Shown here piece by piece: positions 16,250-25,656 of a stretch of 64,000 bases of DNA; within the stretch, counting starts at the first letter, position 1; each line of letters starts with the position of its first letter. The notes under the pieces were generated by a model. That model was not told the DNA's origin and searched no databases. It saw nothing but the letters and a program-made list of their open reading frames with translations. This DNA is from Zymogenus sp964542895 (lineage in GTDB: Bacteria > Desulfobacterota > Zymogenia > Zymogenales > Zymogenaceae): assembly GCA_964542895.1 (NCBI GenBank), contig CAZIWT010000002.1, forward strand, positions 9,525-73,524, given 5' to 3'. Made by a program: the position numbers and the translations under genes.

Positions 16250-19048
16250 ATGATGGACTACAAAGAGACCTTGAACCTTCCCAAAACCGATTTCCCGATG
16301 AAGGCCAACCTCCCGAAGCGGGAGCCGGAGCTTCTGAAGCATTGGGACTCAATAAAAATGTACGACCTGATTAAGGATGCTTCCAAGGGGAGGGAGAAGT
16401 ACATCCTGCACGACGGCCCCCCCTACGCCAACGGCAACATCCACCTGGGAACCGCTCTGAACAAGGTCTTGAAGGACATCATCGTAAAGTCGAGATTCAT
16501 GATGGGATACGACAGCTACTACGTTCCCGGCTGGGACTGCCACGGCCTTCCCATCGAGCATCAGGTGGACAAGGAGCTCGGCGAGAAGAAGCTCACCATG
16601 ACCAAGAGCGAGATCAGAAAGCGCTGCCGCGGCTTCGCCGAAAAATATATCGATATCCAGAGAAACGAGTTCAAGCGCCTCGGGATCTTCGGCGAGTGGG
16701 ACGATCCTTACCTGACGATGAACTACGGATACGAGGCAACGATCGTAAGGGAGTTCGGGAAGTTCGCCCTCTCGGGAGCCCTATATCGGGGGGAAAAGCC
16801 GGTATACTGGTGCGCCTCCTGCGTGACGGCGCTCGCCGAGGCGGAGGTGGAGTATCTGGACCACACCTCCTCCTCTATTTACGTCAAGTTCCCGATGATA
16901 GACGACCTCGCGAATGACTTTCCGGAGCTTAAGGGAAAGGATGTATCGGTAATAATCTGGACCACAACCCCCTGGACGATTCCGTCCAACCTCGCCATAG
17001 CCTTTCACCCGGACTTCGAGTACGTGGCGGCAGAGGTCAAAGGGGGCGAGGTCTTCATTTTAGCGGAGGAGCTTGCCGACATCGTCCTGAGCTCGTTTAA
17101 GATGGGAGACTACAAGGTCTTGGCCAAGTTTCCGGGAAGGGCCCTCGAGGGGAAAAAGGCGAAACACCCCCTCTACGACAGGGAGTCGGTCTTGATCCTT
17201 GCGGATTACGTTACGCTGGACGCCGGAACCGGGGCCGTCCACACCGCCCCGGGCCACGGTCAGGACGACTACTTCTCCGGCCAGAGATACGGACTGGATA
17301 TCTACGCACCGGTGGACGACCTGGGGAAGTTCACCGACGACGTTAAATACTTCGCCGGGAAATTCGTTTTCGACGCCAACGAGGACGTGAACAAAAAGCT
17401 CGCAGAGGCAGGGGCGCTCTTAAAGGAGGATGAGTTTGAGCACCAGTATCCCCACTGCTGGCGATGCAAACAGCCCATCATCTTTCGCTCCACGCCCCAG
17501 TGGTTCATCTCAATGGAGGAGAACGGTCTCAGGAAAAAGGCGCTCGAGGAGATAGACAAGGTCCGCTGGATCCCGAAGTGGGGCAGGGAGAGGATATACG
17601 GAATGATCGAAAACCGTCCCGACTGGTGCATATCCAGGCAACGATCCTGGGGGGTTCCCATTACCGTCTTTTTCTGTGTCAAGTGCGGGACGGAGCTGAT
17701 AGACAAGGCATCCCTTGAAAGGGTCGTCGATCTCGTCGAAAAGGACGGCGCCGACGTATGGTTCGAGAAGGAGGTGGGCGAGCTCGTCGCCCCCGGCACG
17801 AAATGTAAAAATTGCGGAGGTAGCGAGTTCGAAAAGGAGGAGGATATCTTGGACGTCTGGTTCGACTCCGGGACGAGCTACGCCGCCGTGTGCGAGAAGA
17901 GGCCGGGGCTCAAGGAAGTGGCCGATATGTACCTCGAGGGTAGCGACCAGCACCGGGGGTGGTTTCACTCCTCGCTCCTGGCCTCCGTCGGGACGAGGGG
18001 GAGGGCGCCCTATCGGGAGGTCTTGACCCACGGCTTTCTGGTCGCGGGCGACGGCAGGAAGATGAGCAAATCTCTGGGCAACGTAATGGTCCCCGACGAG
18101 GTCATAGAGAAATACGGTGCCGAGGTCTTGAGGCTCTGGGTGAGCGCTGAGGACTACAGGGACGACATCCGCGTCTCCTGGGAGATACTGGACAGACAGT
18201 CGGAGGCGTACCGGAGGATAAGGAACACCTCGAGGTTTATCCTGGGCAACCTCTTCGATTTCGATCCGAATGCGGATATGGTCAAAAGTGACGAGTATAC
18301 GGGCCTCGACCGCTATCTCCTCATCAAGTATAACAGGCTTATAAAAAGGGTCTTAAAGGCGTACGAAGAATTCGAGTTTCACACCATCTATCACACGATC
18401 CACAACTTCTGCGCCGTCAACCTCAGCGCCTTTTACCTCGATATCCTGAAGGATAGGCTCTACACCAGCGCCGCCGACTCGAAAGCGAGGAAGGCCGCCC
18501 AGAGCGCCATGTATACGATTCTCCACGGGCTTGTCAGGCTGATGGTCCCCATCCTCGTGTTTACGGCGGAGGAGATATGGGGGGATATCCCCGGAAATGA
18601 GAAGGCGGGCAGCGTCCATGTTGCCTCATTTCCCGAGGCGGACGACTCCTTTGCCGACGACGAGCTGGAGAGGGCGTGGGACGGGATCCTCGAGATCAGG
18701 GGAGTCGTCACAAAGGCGTTGGAGGAGGCGAGACGTAAAAAGACGATCGGACACTCCCTTGACGCCCTCGTGACGATCTCCACCAAGGGCAAGAAGCTGG
18801 AGCTTTTGAGGGCGAATTCCGACAGCCTGAGGGATACCTTTATAGTTTCAAAGGTGGAAGTGGTCAACACGCCCCTTGAAGATCCCTTCGAGACAGAGGA
18901 GGTCCCGGATCTCTTCATATCGGTTCAAAAGGCCCCCGGGGGAAAATGTCCCCGCTGCTGGAACTACACGGAGGATATCGGATCGGACAATGAGCATCCG
19001 GAAGTCTGTTTGCGCTGTGCCGGGAACCTGAAGGAAGGGGGGAGTTGA
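16250..19048 (+). CDS. ileS: Isoleucyl-tRNA synthetase
   Basis: 932 aa class I synthetase, bacterial type. HIGH-type motif GPPYANGNIHLG near residues 56-67, YVPGWDCHGLPIE, the editing (CP1) domain including TTTPWTIPSNLA and TAPGHGQDDY, WFDSGTSYAAV, and the KMSKS loop RKMSKSLGN near residue 605. The C-terminus carries the zinc-binding CPRCWNY ... CLRCA motif (Cys near 900, 903, 920, 923) typical of the bacterial E. coli-like form rather than the eukaryotic-like mupirocin-resistant form. Its stop overlaps the lspA start, so ileS-lspA-lgt form one operon, the common bacterial ileS-lspA arrangement. Confidence 0.97.
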   Translation: MMDYKETLNLPKTDFPMKANLPKREPELLKHWDSIKMYDLIKDASKGREKYILHDGPPYANGNIHLGTALNKVLKDIIVKSRFMMGYDSYYVPGWDCHGLPIEHQVDKELGEKKLTMTKSEIRKRCRGFAEKYIDIQRNEFKRLGIFGEWDDPYLTMNYGYEATIVREFGKFALSGALYRGEKPVYWCASCVTALAEAEVEYLDHTSSSIYVKFPMIDDLANDFPELKGKDVSVIIWTTTPWTIPSNLAIAFHPDFEYVAAEVKGGEVFILAEELADIVLSSFKMGDYKVLAKFPGRALEGKKAKHPLYDRESVLILADYVTLDAGTGAVHTAPGHGQDDYFSGQRYGLDIYAPVDDLGKFTDDVKYFAGKFVFDANEDVNKKLAEAGALLKEDEFEHQYPHCWRCKQPIIFRSTPQWFISMEENGLRKKALEEIDKVRWIPKWGRERIYGMIENRPDWCISRQRSWGVPITVFFCVKCGTELIDKASLERVVDLVEKDGADVWFEKEVGELVAPGTKCKNCGGSEFEKEEDILDVWFDSGTSYAAVCEKRPGLKEVADMYLEGSDQHRGWFHSSLLASVGTRGRAPYREVLTHGFLVAGDGRKMSKSLGNVMVPDEVIEKYGAEVLRLWVSAEDYRDDIRVSWEILDRQSEAYRRIRNTSRFILGNLFDFDPNADMVKSDEYTGLDRYLLIKYNRLIKRVLKAYEEFEFHTIYHTIHNFCAVNLSAFYLDILKDRLYTSAADSKARKAAQSAMYTILHGLVRLMVPILVFTAEEIWGDIPGNEKAGSVHVASFPEADDSFADDELERAWDGILEIRGVVTKALEEARRKKTIGHSLDALVTISTKGKKLELLRANSDSLRDTFIVSKVEVVNTPLEDPFETEEVPDLFISVQKAPGGKCPRCWNYTEDIGSDNEHPEVCLRCAGNLKEGGS

Positions 19049-19599
19049 TGAAGGCCTCTAAAAAAATAGATGTCGTAAAATATATAATCCTTTCCGGTAT
19101 AACGGCTTTTGTTACCGTGGTCGATCAGGTGACGAAGTTCTACATAAGCATTAGCTTCAGGTTGGAGGAGATGCTTACTGTAATTCCCAACTTCCTCGAT
19201 ATCCACTACATAATTAACACGGGCGCCGCCTTCGGAATCATGTCCCGTCTTCCCGATGGAATGAAGATCCCGTTTTTAGTAAGTGTCTCGATAATGGCGA
19301 TGCTTCTTATCCTTTATCTCATTATAAAGGCGAAAGGGGATAATAAACTATATATCATCTCCCTTTCACTGGTCTTTGCCGGTGCCGTCGGGAACCTGGT
19401 AGACAGGATCATGCTCGGCGGGGTCAGGGACTTCATCAGTATGCACATCTACAGGCTCCACTGGCCGGTGTTCAACGTTGCCGACTCCGCCATAACGGTG
19501 GGAATCGTCTTTTTGGCCTACGAGCTCATCATAGCGGAGCCGAAACGGGAGAAGGAGGCCAAGAAGATATCGACAAAAGAAACGGCAGCGGGGAGTTAG
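19048..19599 (+). CDS. lspA: Lipoprotein signal peptidase II
   Basis: 183 aa from the ATG that overlaps the ileS stop (TGATG). Aspartyl protease of the inner membrane that cleaves the signal peptide of diacylated prolipoproteins. Four membrane helices; conserved motifs VVDQVTKFY, NTGAAFGIMS, AGAVGNLVDRI with the first catalytic Asp, GGVRDFISM and PVFNVADSAI with the second catalytic Asp. A short basic tail follows. Lgt, the enzyme acting immediately before it in lipoprotein maturation, is encoded 12 bp downstream. Confidence 0.96.
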   Translation: MKASKKIDVVKYIILSGITAFVTVVDQVTKFYISISFRLEEMLTVIPNFLDIHYIINTGAAFGIMSRLPDGMKIPFLVSVSIMAMLLILYLIIKAKGDNKLYIISLSLVFAGAVGNLVDRIMLGGVRDFISMHIYRLHWPVFNVADSAITVGIVFLAYELIIAEPKREKEAKKISTKETAAGS

Positions 19600-19611
19600 G
19601 AAAACACCAAT

Positions 19612-20385
19612 ATGCATCCTTACCTTCTCAAAATCGGGCATTTTACCTTATACACCTACGGTTTTTTTATCGCCCTGGCGTTTGTGCTGGGATTTGGTCT
19701 TTACCTCTACGAGGTGAAAAGACGCGGCCTGGATTTCGATACCGGCGTTGACATCGGCTTCTGGGCGTTGCTCTCCGCAATTTTGGGATCGAGGTTGATC
19801 TACGTCGCCGTTAATTACGACTACTACATCGCTCATCCCCTGAGGGGACTGATGATATGGGAGGGGGGGCTGGTGTGGTACGGCGCCTTCTTGGGGGGAC
19901 TTATAGCCACGGTTTGGTATTTAAGGGCCAAAAAGCTCGACTGGTGGCTCTGGGCGGATATGGGGGCCGCCCCCCTGGCGCTGGCCCAGGCCGTCGGCCG
20001 GGTGGGGTGTCTTATGGCGGGCTGCTGCTACGGCAAGGAGACCGATCTCCCCTGGGGGATCGTTTTTACAAAATCCACCATCGCCCCCAACGGGGTCGCG
20101 CTCCATCCCACTCAGATTTATCATATGCTCTTCAACTTCGCGATCTTCCTCTTTCTATTCTTCAGAAGAGAGAGGGCGGCCTTTAAGGGGGAGCTTGTAT
20201 TTCTATACGTCATCCTTTACGGGTCGACAAGGAGTATCGTGGAGATTTTCCGCGGCGATCCGAGGGGATTTGTCCTTGACGGGATGCTCTCCACATCCCA
20301 GCTGATAGGCCTCGTCACGGTTGCCGCCGCCGTTCCCCTCTACTTTTACTTCAAGGCCAAAAACGCGGCCGGGGGAGGAAAATAA
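19612..20385 (+). CDS. lgt: Phosphatidylglycerol-prolipoprotein diacylglyceryl transferase
   Basis: 257 aa, seven predicted membrane helices. Transfers diacylglycerol from phosphatidylglycerol to the lipobox Cys of prolipoproteins. Seen motifs: HFTLYTYGFFIALAF with the conserved YG, GSRLIYVAVNYDYY, MIWEGGLVWYGAFLGG, the Lgt signature GRVGCLMAGCCYGKETDLPWG, and HPTQIYHMLFN. The GRxGCxxxGCCYG form is the variant common outside the enterobacteria. Third gene of the ileS operon; together with lspA it provides maturation for the many lipoproteins encoded in this window. Confidence 0.96.
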   Translation: MHPYLLKIGHFTLYTYGFFIALAFVLGFGLYLYEVKRRGLDFDTGVDIGFWALLSAILGSRLIYVAVNYDYYIAHPLRGLMIWEGGLVWYGAFLGGLIATVWYLRAKKLDWWLWADMGAAPLALAQAVGRVGCLMAGCCYGKETDLPWGIVFTKSTIAPNGVALHPTQIYHMLFNFAIFLFLFFRRERAAFKGELVFLYVILYGSTRSIVEIFRGDPRGFVLDGMLSTSQLIGLVTVAAAVPLYFYFKAKNAAGGGK

Positions 20386-20433
20386 GGGGTAATCGGCGGG
20401 TTGAGTAAAACGGAAAAAGAAAGGAAAAAGATA

Positions 20434-20973
20434 ATGGGAAAAAATAATAAAGGGGAGGGAAAGATAGACTTCATCTTCCCTGACTATCGTATTTGGGAGG
20501 ATATCCCGTTTGGATTCTGGTACGTGGGTTTCTTTGCCATGACGCTGGCGTTTTTCAACCTGTCGATCAACTTCTTCTCCCACTTCGCCTTGCTCCTGGG
20601 CTGGTTGACCGATACCATGAGGGATTTCCCAAGAGAGCCCGGCGGACTGGACCTCGCCCTCTCGGGCGTTTTCGCCCTCTACTACCTCGTCAGCGCGCCC
20701 ATCTTCTTCTATCTGGCCTGTCTGTACTGGAACTTCCGTGAAGGCGCGAAGAAGCGCCTCAAGATACTATTTATAGTCGACGCCGCCGCCTTTGTCGTCT
20801 ATAACATCGCAAACTTGGGCGGGGCATATCTCTACGAGAATCCTTACCTCAAGCTCAAGGCCCCGATATATATCATCCTAGTTGTCGCCGCCCTCTACTT
20901 TGTCTCCACGAACGTGGAGGAGGACGCCGGGTCGGCAATGAAAAAGTTGGGGGGGGAGGAGGCCAAGGCCTGA
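20434..20973 (+). CDS. Hypothetical membrane protein, four helices
   Basis: 179 aa from the ATG with an AAGGA ribosome site; an in-frame TTG 33 bp upstream is possible but lacks one. Charged N-terminus, then four hydrophobic helices (GFWYVGFFAMTLAFFNLSINFF; LALSGVFALYYLVSAPIFFYLACLYW; ILFIVDAAAFVVYNIANLGGAYL; APIYIILVVAALYFVS). No family recognised. Last gene of the ileS-lspA-lgt transcript, followed by a strong bidirectional terminator. Confidence 0.7.
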   Translation: MGKNNKGEGKIDFIFPDYRIWEDIPFGFWYVGFFAMTLAFFNLSINFFSHFALLLGWLTDTMRDFPREPGGLDLALSGVFALYYLVSAPIFFYLACLYWNFREGAKKRLKILFIVDAAAFVVYNIANLGGAYLYENPYLKLKAPIYIILVVAALYFVSTNVEEDAGSAMKKLGGEEAKA

Positions 20974-21361
20974 TTTTTCCTGTCTTTGCTCTGGGGGTTT
21001 AATCGTCCCTCTCTATTTCTACATTGGTATTGTCACGGGGGGGAGGGGGGTAAAGGGGGGGCAAAAAGTACCGGTCATCTTGCCTTGTAAAGAGCGTCTG
21101 TTATCGTTCGGGGGTTGTTGCCTAAATCCCTTTCAATAGTGCAAAGGCAAGGGCATAAACCACAGTCTTCAAACAAAAAAGGCCGGGGATAATTTCTCCG
21201 GCCCTTTTTTATGAAAAGACTTTTTGCAAAGTCGGTTCAGATAACCGCTTCCTCTACTTTTACCCACCTATCCCCGAGTCCCCGCTGACGTATATAAATA
21301 TCGAAACCAAGGCCCTAAAAAGCAGGGTTTCGGACAAGCTCAACTCAAGATTCAACAGGCC
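20974..21361. other. 388-bp convergent intergenic region
   Basis: Holds a G-rich tract at 21037-21063 (G-blocks ending GGGGGGCAAAAAG) and the terminator listed separately. No reading frame of interest is visible on either strand. Confidence 0.5.
21175..21210. terminator. Bidirectional rho-independent terminator
   Basis: A-tract, GGCCGG stem (21181-21186), 11-nt loop region, CCGGCC (21198-21203) and a T-tract to 21210. A-run on one side and T-run on the other make it usable from both strands, fitting its place between convergent genes. Confidence 0.85.
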
Positions 21362-22357
21362 CTACGCCGGGATCGACTCCATCTCCCGCGTTTCGTAAAG
21401 CGTAATCGCCTCTGAGGGACACACAGCAACGCAGAGCCCGCATCCCATGCAATTATCGGGATCGACAACGGCGGTCAGGTCGTCGGTCATAGAAAGTGCT
21501 CCGAAGAAGCACCTCTCGATACAGGACTCGCAGCCGGTGCAGAGGTCGGCGTCGATTTTTGCGGCGAACCTGCTGGGGGAGACCGTCTTTACACCCTCGT
21601 TGATGAAGACCGGCAGTACCTGGCAGCAGTCGCTGCAGCAATTGCAGATAAAGTTCTGCTTCGACTTGCTGTTCATGATTACGTGAACGAGCCCTTCGTC
21701 GTCCGCCTTTCTCACTATCGCCTTCGCCTCGTCCCTGGTAAGCTCCCTTCCGGTTCCCCTCTCGATGGAATAGTCGGCGGACTTGTCCACCTGGAGGCAG
21801 ACCTCAAGAGACTTCCCGCATTTGCCGTCTATCGTCCTGCAGGTGCAGTTGGTCACGGCAAACCTCCTGGCGTTATTCAGGATCGTCATGACGTCGTCGA
21901 TCGCCTCTATCTTCGATTCCGGGGTGATCGTCTCCCCGATAGGGACTATGCGGGTGAAGGGGTCTTTTATCACCTGCTCGACTATCTTAGCGTAGGCGGG
22001 CCACTCCTCGTTCATATATTTCAGCCACAGGTCGTGGTACGCCTTGGGGGCCTCCGGCCAGAGGATCGTGGCGTCGTGGAACTGGACGAGATCGCGGCAC
22101 ATCCTGTAGATCGTGCCGGTCTCCTTTTTCGACTTGAACATGAGGCCCTTGTGAAAGAGCTCGTCAAGCATCTTCTGGGTCGTTTCCTTATCCTTTCCAA
22201 TCTTCTCGGCGAGCTCGTCGACCGTCCCGGGGGTCGCCATCATCAGGTTCGCCTCATCTTTATCTGCGATGAACTCGAAGAGCTGGGGAATTATCTTCGA
22301 TCCGGAGGTCATTATCCTGTCGGACATCTGTTCGTAGATACTCTTTTCTTCACTCAT
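21362..22357 (-). CDS. Two-cluster 4Fe-4S ferredoxin-domain protein with winged-helix-like N-terminus
   Basis: 331 aa from the ATG preceded by ACGGAG; a longer frame upstream lacks a ribosome site. The N-terminal 100 residues resemble a helix-turn-helix/winged-helix fold (TPGTVDELAEKIGKDKETTQKMLDELFHKGLM). The middle carries extra cysteines (CTCRTIDGKCG; CNCCSDCCQVL), probably a third metal site. The C-terminus holds two classic clusters, CTGCESCIERC and CMGCGLCVAVCP. Cytoplasmic; likely electron transfer or redox sensing. Proteins of this layout are common in sulfate-reducing and syntrophic bacteria, but partner and substrate are unknown. Monocistronic. Confidence 0.85.
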   Translation of the reverse strand: MSEEKSIYEQMSDRIMTSGSKIIPQLFEFIADKDEANLMMATPGTVDELAEKIGKDKETTQKMLDELFHKGLMFKSKKETGTIYRMCRDLVQFHDATILWPEAPKAYHDLWLKYMNEEWPAYAKIVEQVIKDPFTRIVPIGETITPESKIEAIDDVMTILNNARRFAVTNCTCRTIDGKCGKSLEVCLQVDKSADYSIERGTGRELTRDEAKAIVRKADDEGLVHVIMNSKSKQNFICNCCSDCCQVLPVFINEGVKTVSPSRFAAKIDADLCTGCESCIERCFFGALSMTDDLTAVVDPDNCMGCGLCVAVCPSEAITLYETREMESIPA

Positions 22358-22544
22358 TTTTTTGCTCCGTAAATTTTGGGAAGAGGTATTGCATCGGTTA
22401 CTGTATTGTATTGCTCTTTGCTTGTTATTGACAAAAGCATGTAACAATTATGCCGTCTAATAGTAGCACCGCGGGCTCTTTCTTGTCAAGGGGATAAGGG
22501 GGGCGAGGGGTTCGTCGGTGAAAATCGGCCGTCTTTCAGAGAAT

Positions 22545-22576
22545 AAAAAAGGGGGGAAAGTTCTTCCCCCCCTTTT
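22545..22576 (-). terminator. Rho-independent terminator after hppA
   Basis: Stem of six G and AA pairing with TT and six C around a short loop, followed on the minus strand by TTTTTTATTC. Lies about 20 bp after the hppA stop. Confidence 0.85.
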
Positions 22577-22596
22577 TCAACAGCTTGGCTCAAGTC

Positions 22597-24687
22597 CTAA
22601 AAGAACTTCTGCAGAATCCCGTCGCCGAACAGCATGAGTGCCGGTGCAATGACGAGGGAGACTACGCTCATGAGCTTGATCAGGATGTTCATCGACGGTC
22701 CCGATGTATCCTTGAAGGGATCGCCTACGGTATCGCCGACGACGGCGGCCTTATGGGCGTCTGAGCCCTTGCCGCCGTGATGTCCCTGTTCTATATACTT
22801 TTTACCGTTATCCCAGATGGCCCCACCGTTGGACATAAACAGCGCCATCAGGACTCCCGTGGCGGTCGCCCCGGCGAGCATTCCACCGAGGGCCTCTTTG
22901 CCGAGCAAAAATCCCACGAGGGGCGGCATGATTACCGCCGCAAGCCCGGGGACGATCATGTATCTGAGCGATGCCTTCGTGGCGATGTCCACGCAGCGAG
23001 CGGGGTCCGGCTTCCCCTTTCCCTCCATGATCCCAGGTATCTCCCGAAACTGGCGTCTGATCTCTTCGACCATGCTCATGGCCGCCTTTCCGACGGCGGT
23101 CATGGTTCTGGAGCCGAGGAAGAAGGGTATAGACGCCCCGATCAATATCCCGACTACAACGAGCGGCTCAATCAGGTCTATTACCTCAATGTTCGCCGTC
23201 TGGGTGTAGGCGGTAAAGAGGGCAAGCGCCGTCAGGGCGGCCGAGCCGATGGCAAAGCCCTTGCCGAGGGCCGCGGTGGTGTTACCCAATGCATCAAGGC
23301 TGTCGGTAATCTCCCGGACATCCTCTCCGAGGCCCGCCATCTCGGTGATTCCGCCGGCGTTGTCGGCGGCGGGGCCGTAGGCGTCAACGCTCATCGTAAT
23401 TCCCACCGTTCCCAGCATACCAACGGCCGCGATGCCGATTCCGTATATGCCGGCAAACTTGTACGAGAAGAGTGTTGCGACGACGATGATCAGGATTGGA
23501 ATGATGGTAGACTCCATCCCGAGGGCCAGGCCCGTGATGATGTTTGTCGCCGGCCCCGTCTCGGAGGCCTCCGCAACCCGGATCACCGGGACGTTCTTCG
23601 TAAACCATGTGTTTTCCGACGTGTACCACTCCGTAACGAGCCCGATCAGGATGCCCGCCAAGGTTCCCGAGAGAATCGCGATAAAGGCGCCGTTGCTTCC
23701 GAAGGCGTTGGCGATGAAATAATTACCCACGAGGAAGATCCCTGCGGCGAGGAACGTCGAATATCTCAGGGTTTCGGCCGGGCCGATTTTCCTGAATATC
23801 TTGACGGACCATATCCCTATCAGGGAGCAGATGAGGCCGAACGCCACCACCACCAACGGGAGCGCCATCAGACCCTGTTTAAGACCTGCAGCGGTTTCAT
23901 CGCTTATGTCGATGCCGACGTTTATGACGCTATTGAGGGTGGCGATGGAGGCGGTGGCGCCTATCGCGATGGTGGCGATTATCGCCCCCACGTAGGACTC
24001 GAAGATATCGGCGCCCATTCCGGCTATGTCTCCCACGTTGTCGCCCACGTTGTCCGCAATGACTCCGGGGTTCCTCGGGTCGTCCTCGGGGATTCCGGCC
24101 TCAACCTTTCCCACGAGGTCCGCTCCCACGTCCGCGCTCTTTGTGTAGATTCCGCCGCCGACCCTCGCGAAGAGGGCTATGGAGCTGGCGCCCATGGCGA
24201 AACCGTTGATGTACTTGGCGGTCTCGGGGTCGCCGAAGACTATAAAGAAGATCCCCACGCCCACAAGCCCGAGGCTTGCGACCGAGAGTCCCATAACCAC
24301 GCCGCCCATAAACGAGACGGTGAGGGCCTTTTCAAGGCCGCTTGTTGCCGCCGCCTGAGATGTCCTGACGTTTGCCCTCGTGGCGGCCTTCATGCCGAAA
24401 AAGCCGGCGAACATCGATGACAGGGCGCCGGAGATATAGGCTACGGTGGTCATCCAGCTTTTATCGACAAAGAGACCCAATAAAACTGCAACGGCAGCGA
24501 GAAATATAAGGAGTATCGAATACTCTCTCTTCAAAAACACCATTGCCCCGTCGTGTATCTGCTGGGCAATGTCCCGCATCAACTCGGTGCCGTCGTCCTG
24601 CCTCTTGACGAACATGTAGATGAACAGTGCCGTCAAAAGCCCCAAGAGGCCGATTATCGGCGCAAGGTACGCCAACTTGTAAATCAT
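22597..24687 (-). CDS. hppA: Membrane-bound pyrophosphatase, K+-dependent type
   Basis: 696 aa from the ATG preceded by GGAGG. Sixteen-helix ion pump that couples pyrophosphate hydrolysis to H+ or Na+ export. Active-site segments are intact: DVGADLVGKVEAGIPEDDPRNPGVIADNVGDNVGDIAGMGADIFE and the C-terminal SDAHKAAVVGDTVGDPFKDTSGPS. The segment GNTTAALGKGFAIGSA has Ala where K+-independent enzymes have Lys (GNTTKA), which marks the K+-dependent subfamily. That subfamily includes both H+ and Na+ pumps; which one this is cannot be decided by eye. Monocistronic with its own terminator; energy-conserving PPases are typical of energy-limited anaerobes. Confidence 0.95.
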   Translation of the reverse strand: MIYKLAYLAPIIGLLGLLTALFIYMFVKRQDDGTELMRDIAQQIHDGAMVFLKREYSILLIFLAAVAVLLGLFVDKSWMTTVAYISGALSSMFAGFFGMKAATRANVRTSQAAATSGLEKALTVSFMGGVVMGLSVASLGLVGVGIFFIVFGDPETAKYINGFAMGASSIALFARVGGGIYTKSADVGADLVGKVEAGIPEDDPRNPGVIADNVGDNVGDIAGMGADIFESYVGAIIATIAIGATASIATLNSVINVGIDISDETAAGLKQGLMALPLVVVAFGLICSLIGIWSVKIFRKIGPAETLRYSTFLAAGIFLVGNYFIANAFGSNGAFIAILSGTLAGILIGLVTEWYTSENTWFTKNVPVIRVAEASETGPATNIITGLALGMESTIIPILIIVVATLFSYKFAGIYGIGIAAVGMLGTVGITMSVDAYGPAADNAGGITEMAGLGEDVREITDSLDALGNTTAALGKGFAIGSAALTALALFTAYTQTANIEVIDLIEPLVVVGILIGASIPFFLGSRTMTAVGKAAMSMVEEIRRQFREIPGIMEGKGKPDPARCVDIATKASLRYMIVPGLAAVIMPPLVGFLLGKEALGGMLAGATATGVLMALFMSNGGAIWDNGKKYIEQGHHGGKGSDAHKAAVVGDTVGDPFKDTSGPSMNILIKLMSVVSLVIAPALMLFGDGILQKFF

Positions 24688-24743
24688 GCTTTCCTCCAAA
24701 AAATAGACTGTAGCAATGTGGACTGCCGTTTTAGAGTTTCGAA

Positions 24744-25358
24744 CTACTCGTTAAACCTGTTCATGGCAATGTCCACTCCGTCGTGTAGAATCGAAAAGAG
24801 GGATTCTTTCGCCCTCTCTATTATTTCTTCAAGTTGAAGGCTCTCGCTTGATGAGAACCGGCTCAATACGAAGTCGGCGGGGTCCTCATTCTCACCCCTT
24901 CCCACTCCAATCCTGAGCCTGATGAAATCCGATTTGTTAAGCTCTTCTATTATAGATTTCATTCCCCTGTGTCCGCCGGAGCCCCCCCGGGGGCGAATCC
25001 TGATCCTCCCGAAGTCAAGGTCGATATCATCGGTAACGACGATGATATCCTCCGGCGAGAGGCGGTAGAAGTCCAAGACGGCCGACACACAATAACCGGA
25101 TCGGTTCATGTAAGTCTGTGGGAGAACCAAAAGCAGTGTCTCGTCTCCCATTCCCCCCCTCACACCCCCGTCTCCATTATCCCTCTTTTCCCTTTCTATC
25201 CCCCCAATTTTGCCCGTCCCGATCTTCGCGTTGAACTTACTTTTTTTTATGGATATCCCCATCTCTTCCCCGAGGGAAGAGACGACCATAAATCCGACGT
25301 TGTGTCTGGTTTTGCTATATTTTCTGCCCGGGTTTCCAAGCCCGAAGATGGCCTTCAT
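24744..25358 (-). CDS. pth: Peptidyl-tRNA hydrolase
   Basis: 204 aa. Releases peptides from stalled peptidyl-tRNA. Conserved features: FGLGNPGRKYSKTRHNVGF with catalytic His19, LPQTYMNRSG with Asn85, VVTDDIDLDFGRIRIR with catalytic Asp, GGSGGHRGMKSI and the FIRLRIGVGR block. A Gly/Asp/Arg-rich insertion (about residues 52-72, encoded by a G-rich tract) lies in a surface loop between conserved blocks and is not a normal part of the family. It follows rplY in the same direction, the common prs-rplY-pth order. Confidence 0.95.
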   Translation of the reverse strand: MKAIFGLGNPGRKYSKTRHNVGFMVVSSLGEEMGISIKKSKFNAKIGTGKIGGIEREKRDNGDGGVRGGMGDETLLLVLPQTYMNRSGYCVSAVLDFYRLSPEDIIVVTDDIDLDFGRIRIRPRGGSGGHRGMKSIIEELNKSDFIRLRIGVGRGENEDPADFVLSRFSSSESLQLEEIIERAKESLFSILHDGVDIAMNRFNE

Positions 25359-25656
25359 ATCTTAAAAAAGCGTAAAAAACGCGTAAAAGCGCGTAAAAGT
25401 GACCCACGTTTTGGGTTTAATCGCCTAAATCAGAGATTGAATCACAGCATCTTTAAAAGCCGTGAAATCCGATCGACACCCTTTTTTGTCCGTCCCTGAT
25501 CTCAAAATAGCTTAAGCCTCGAGCTTCATCACCTCGAGTTAGAAATTCCCCTCCCCGTTCCTGTTTGCACAAAGAAGTAGATGACCGTGTTCTTTTGGCA
25601 GTGGGAAAATTATCGGGTCGAAACTCCCATTTTGATATTGATAGGGATTTGAATGT
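25359..25656. other. 298-bp spacer between rplY and pth
   Basis: Unusually long for this gene pair. Contains a small cluster of GCGTAAAA-type repeats near 25372-25400 and two CTCGAG palindromes around 25518-25538. No gene, terminator or promoter can be supported. Confidence 0.4.

Noticed and set aside
22777..24420. Long plus-strand frame opposite hppA
   Set aside because: Shadow of hppA; composition is His/Arg/Gly-rich nonsense and the minus-strand protein is unmistakable.
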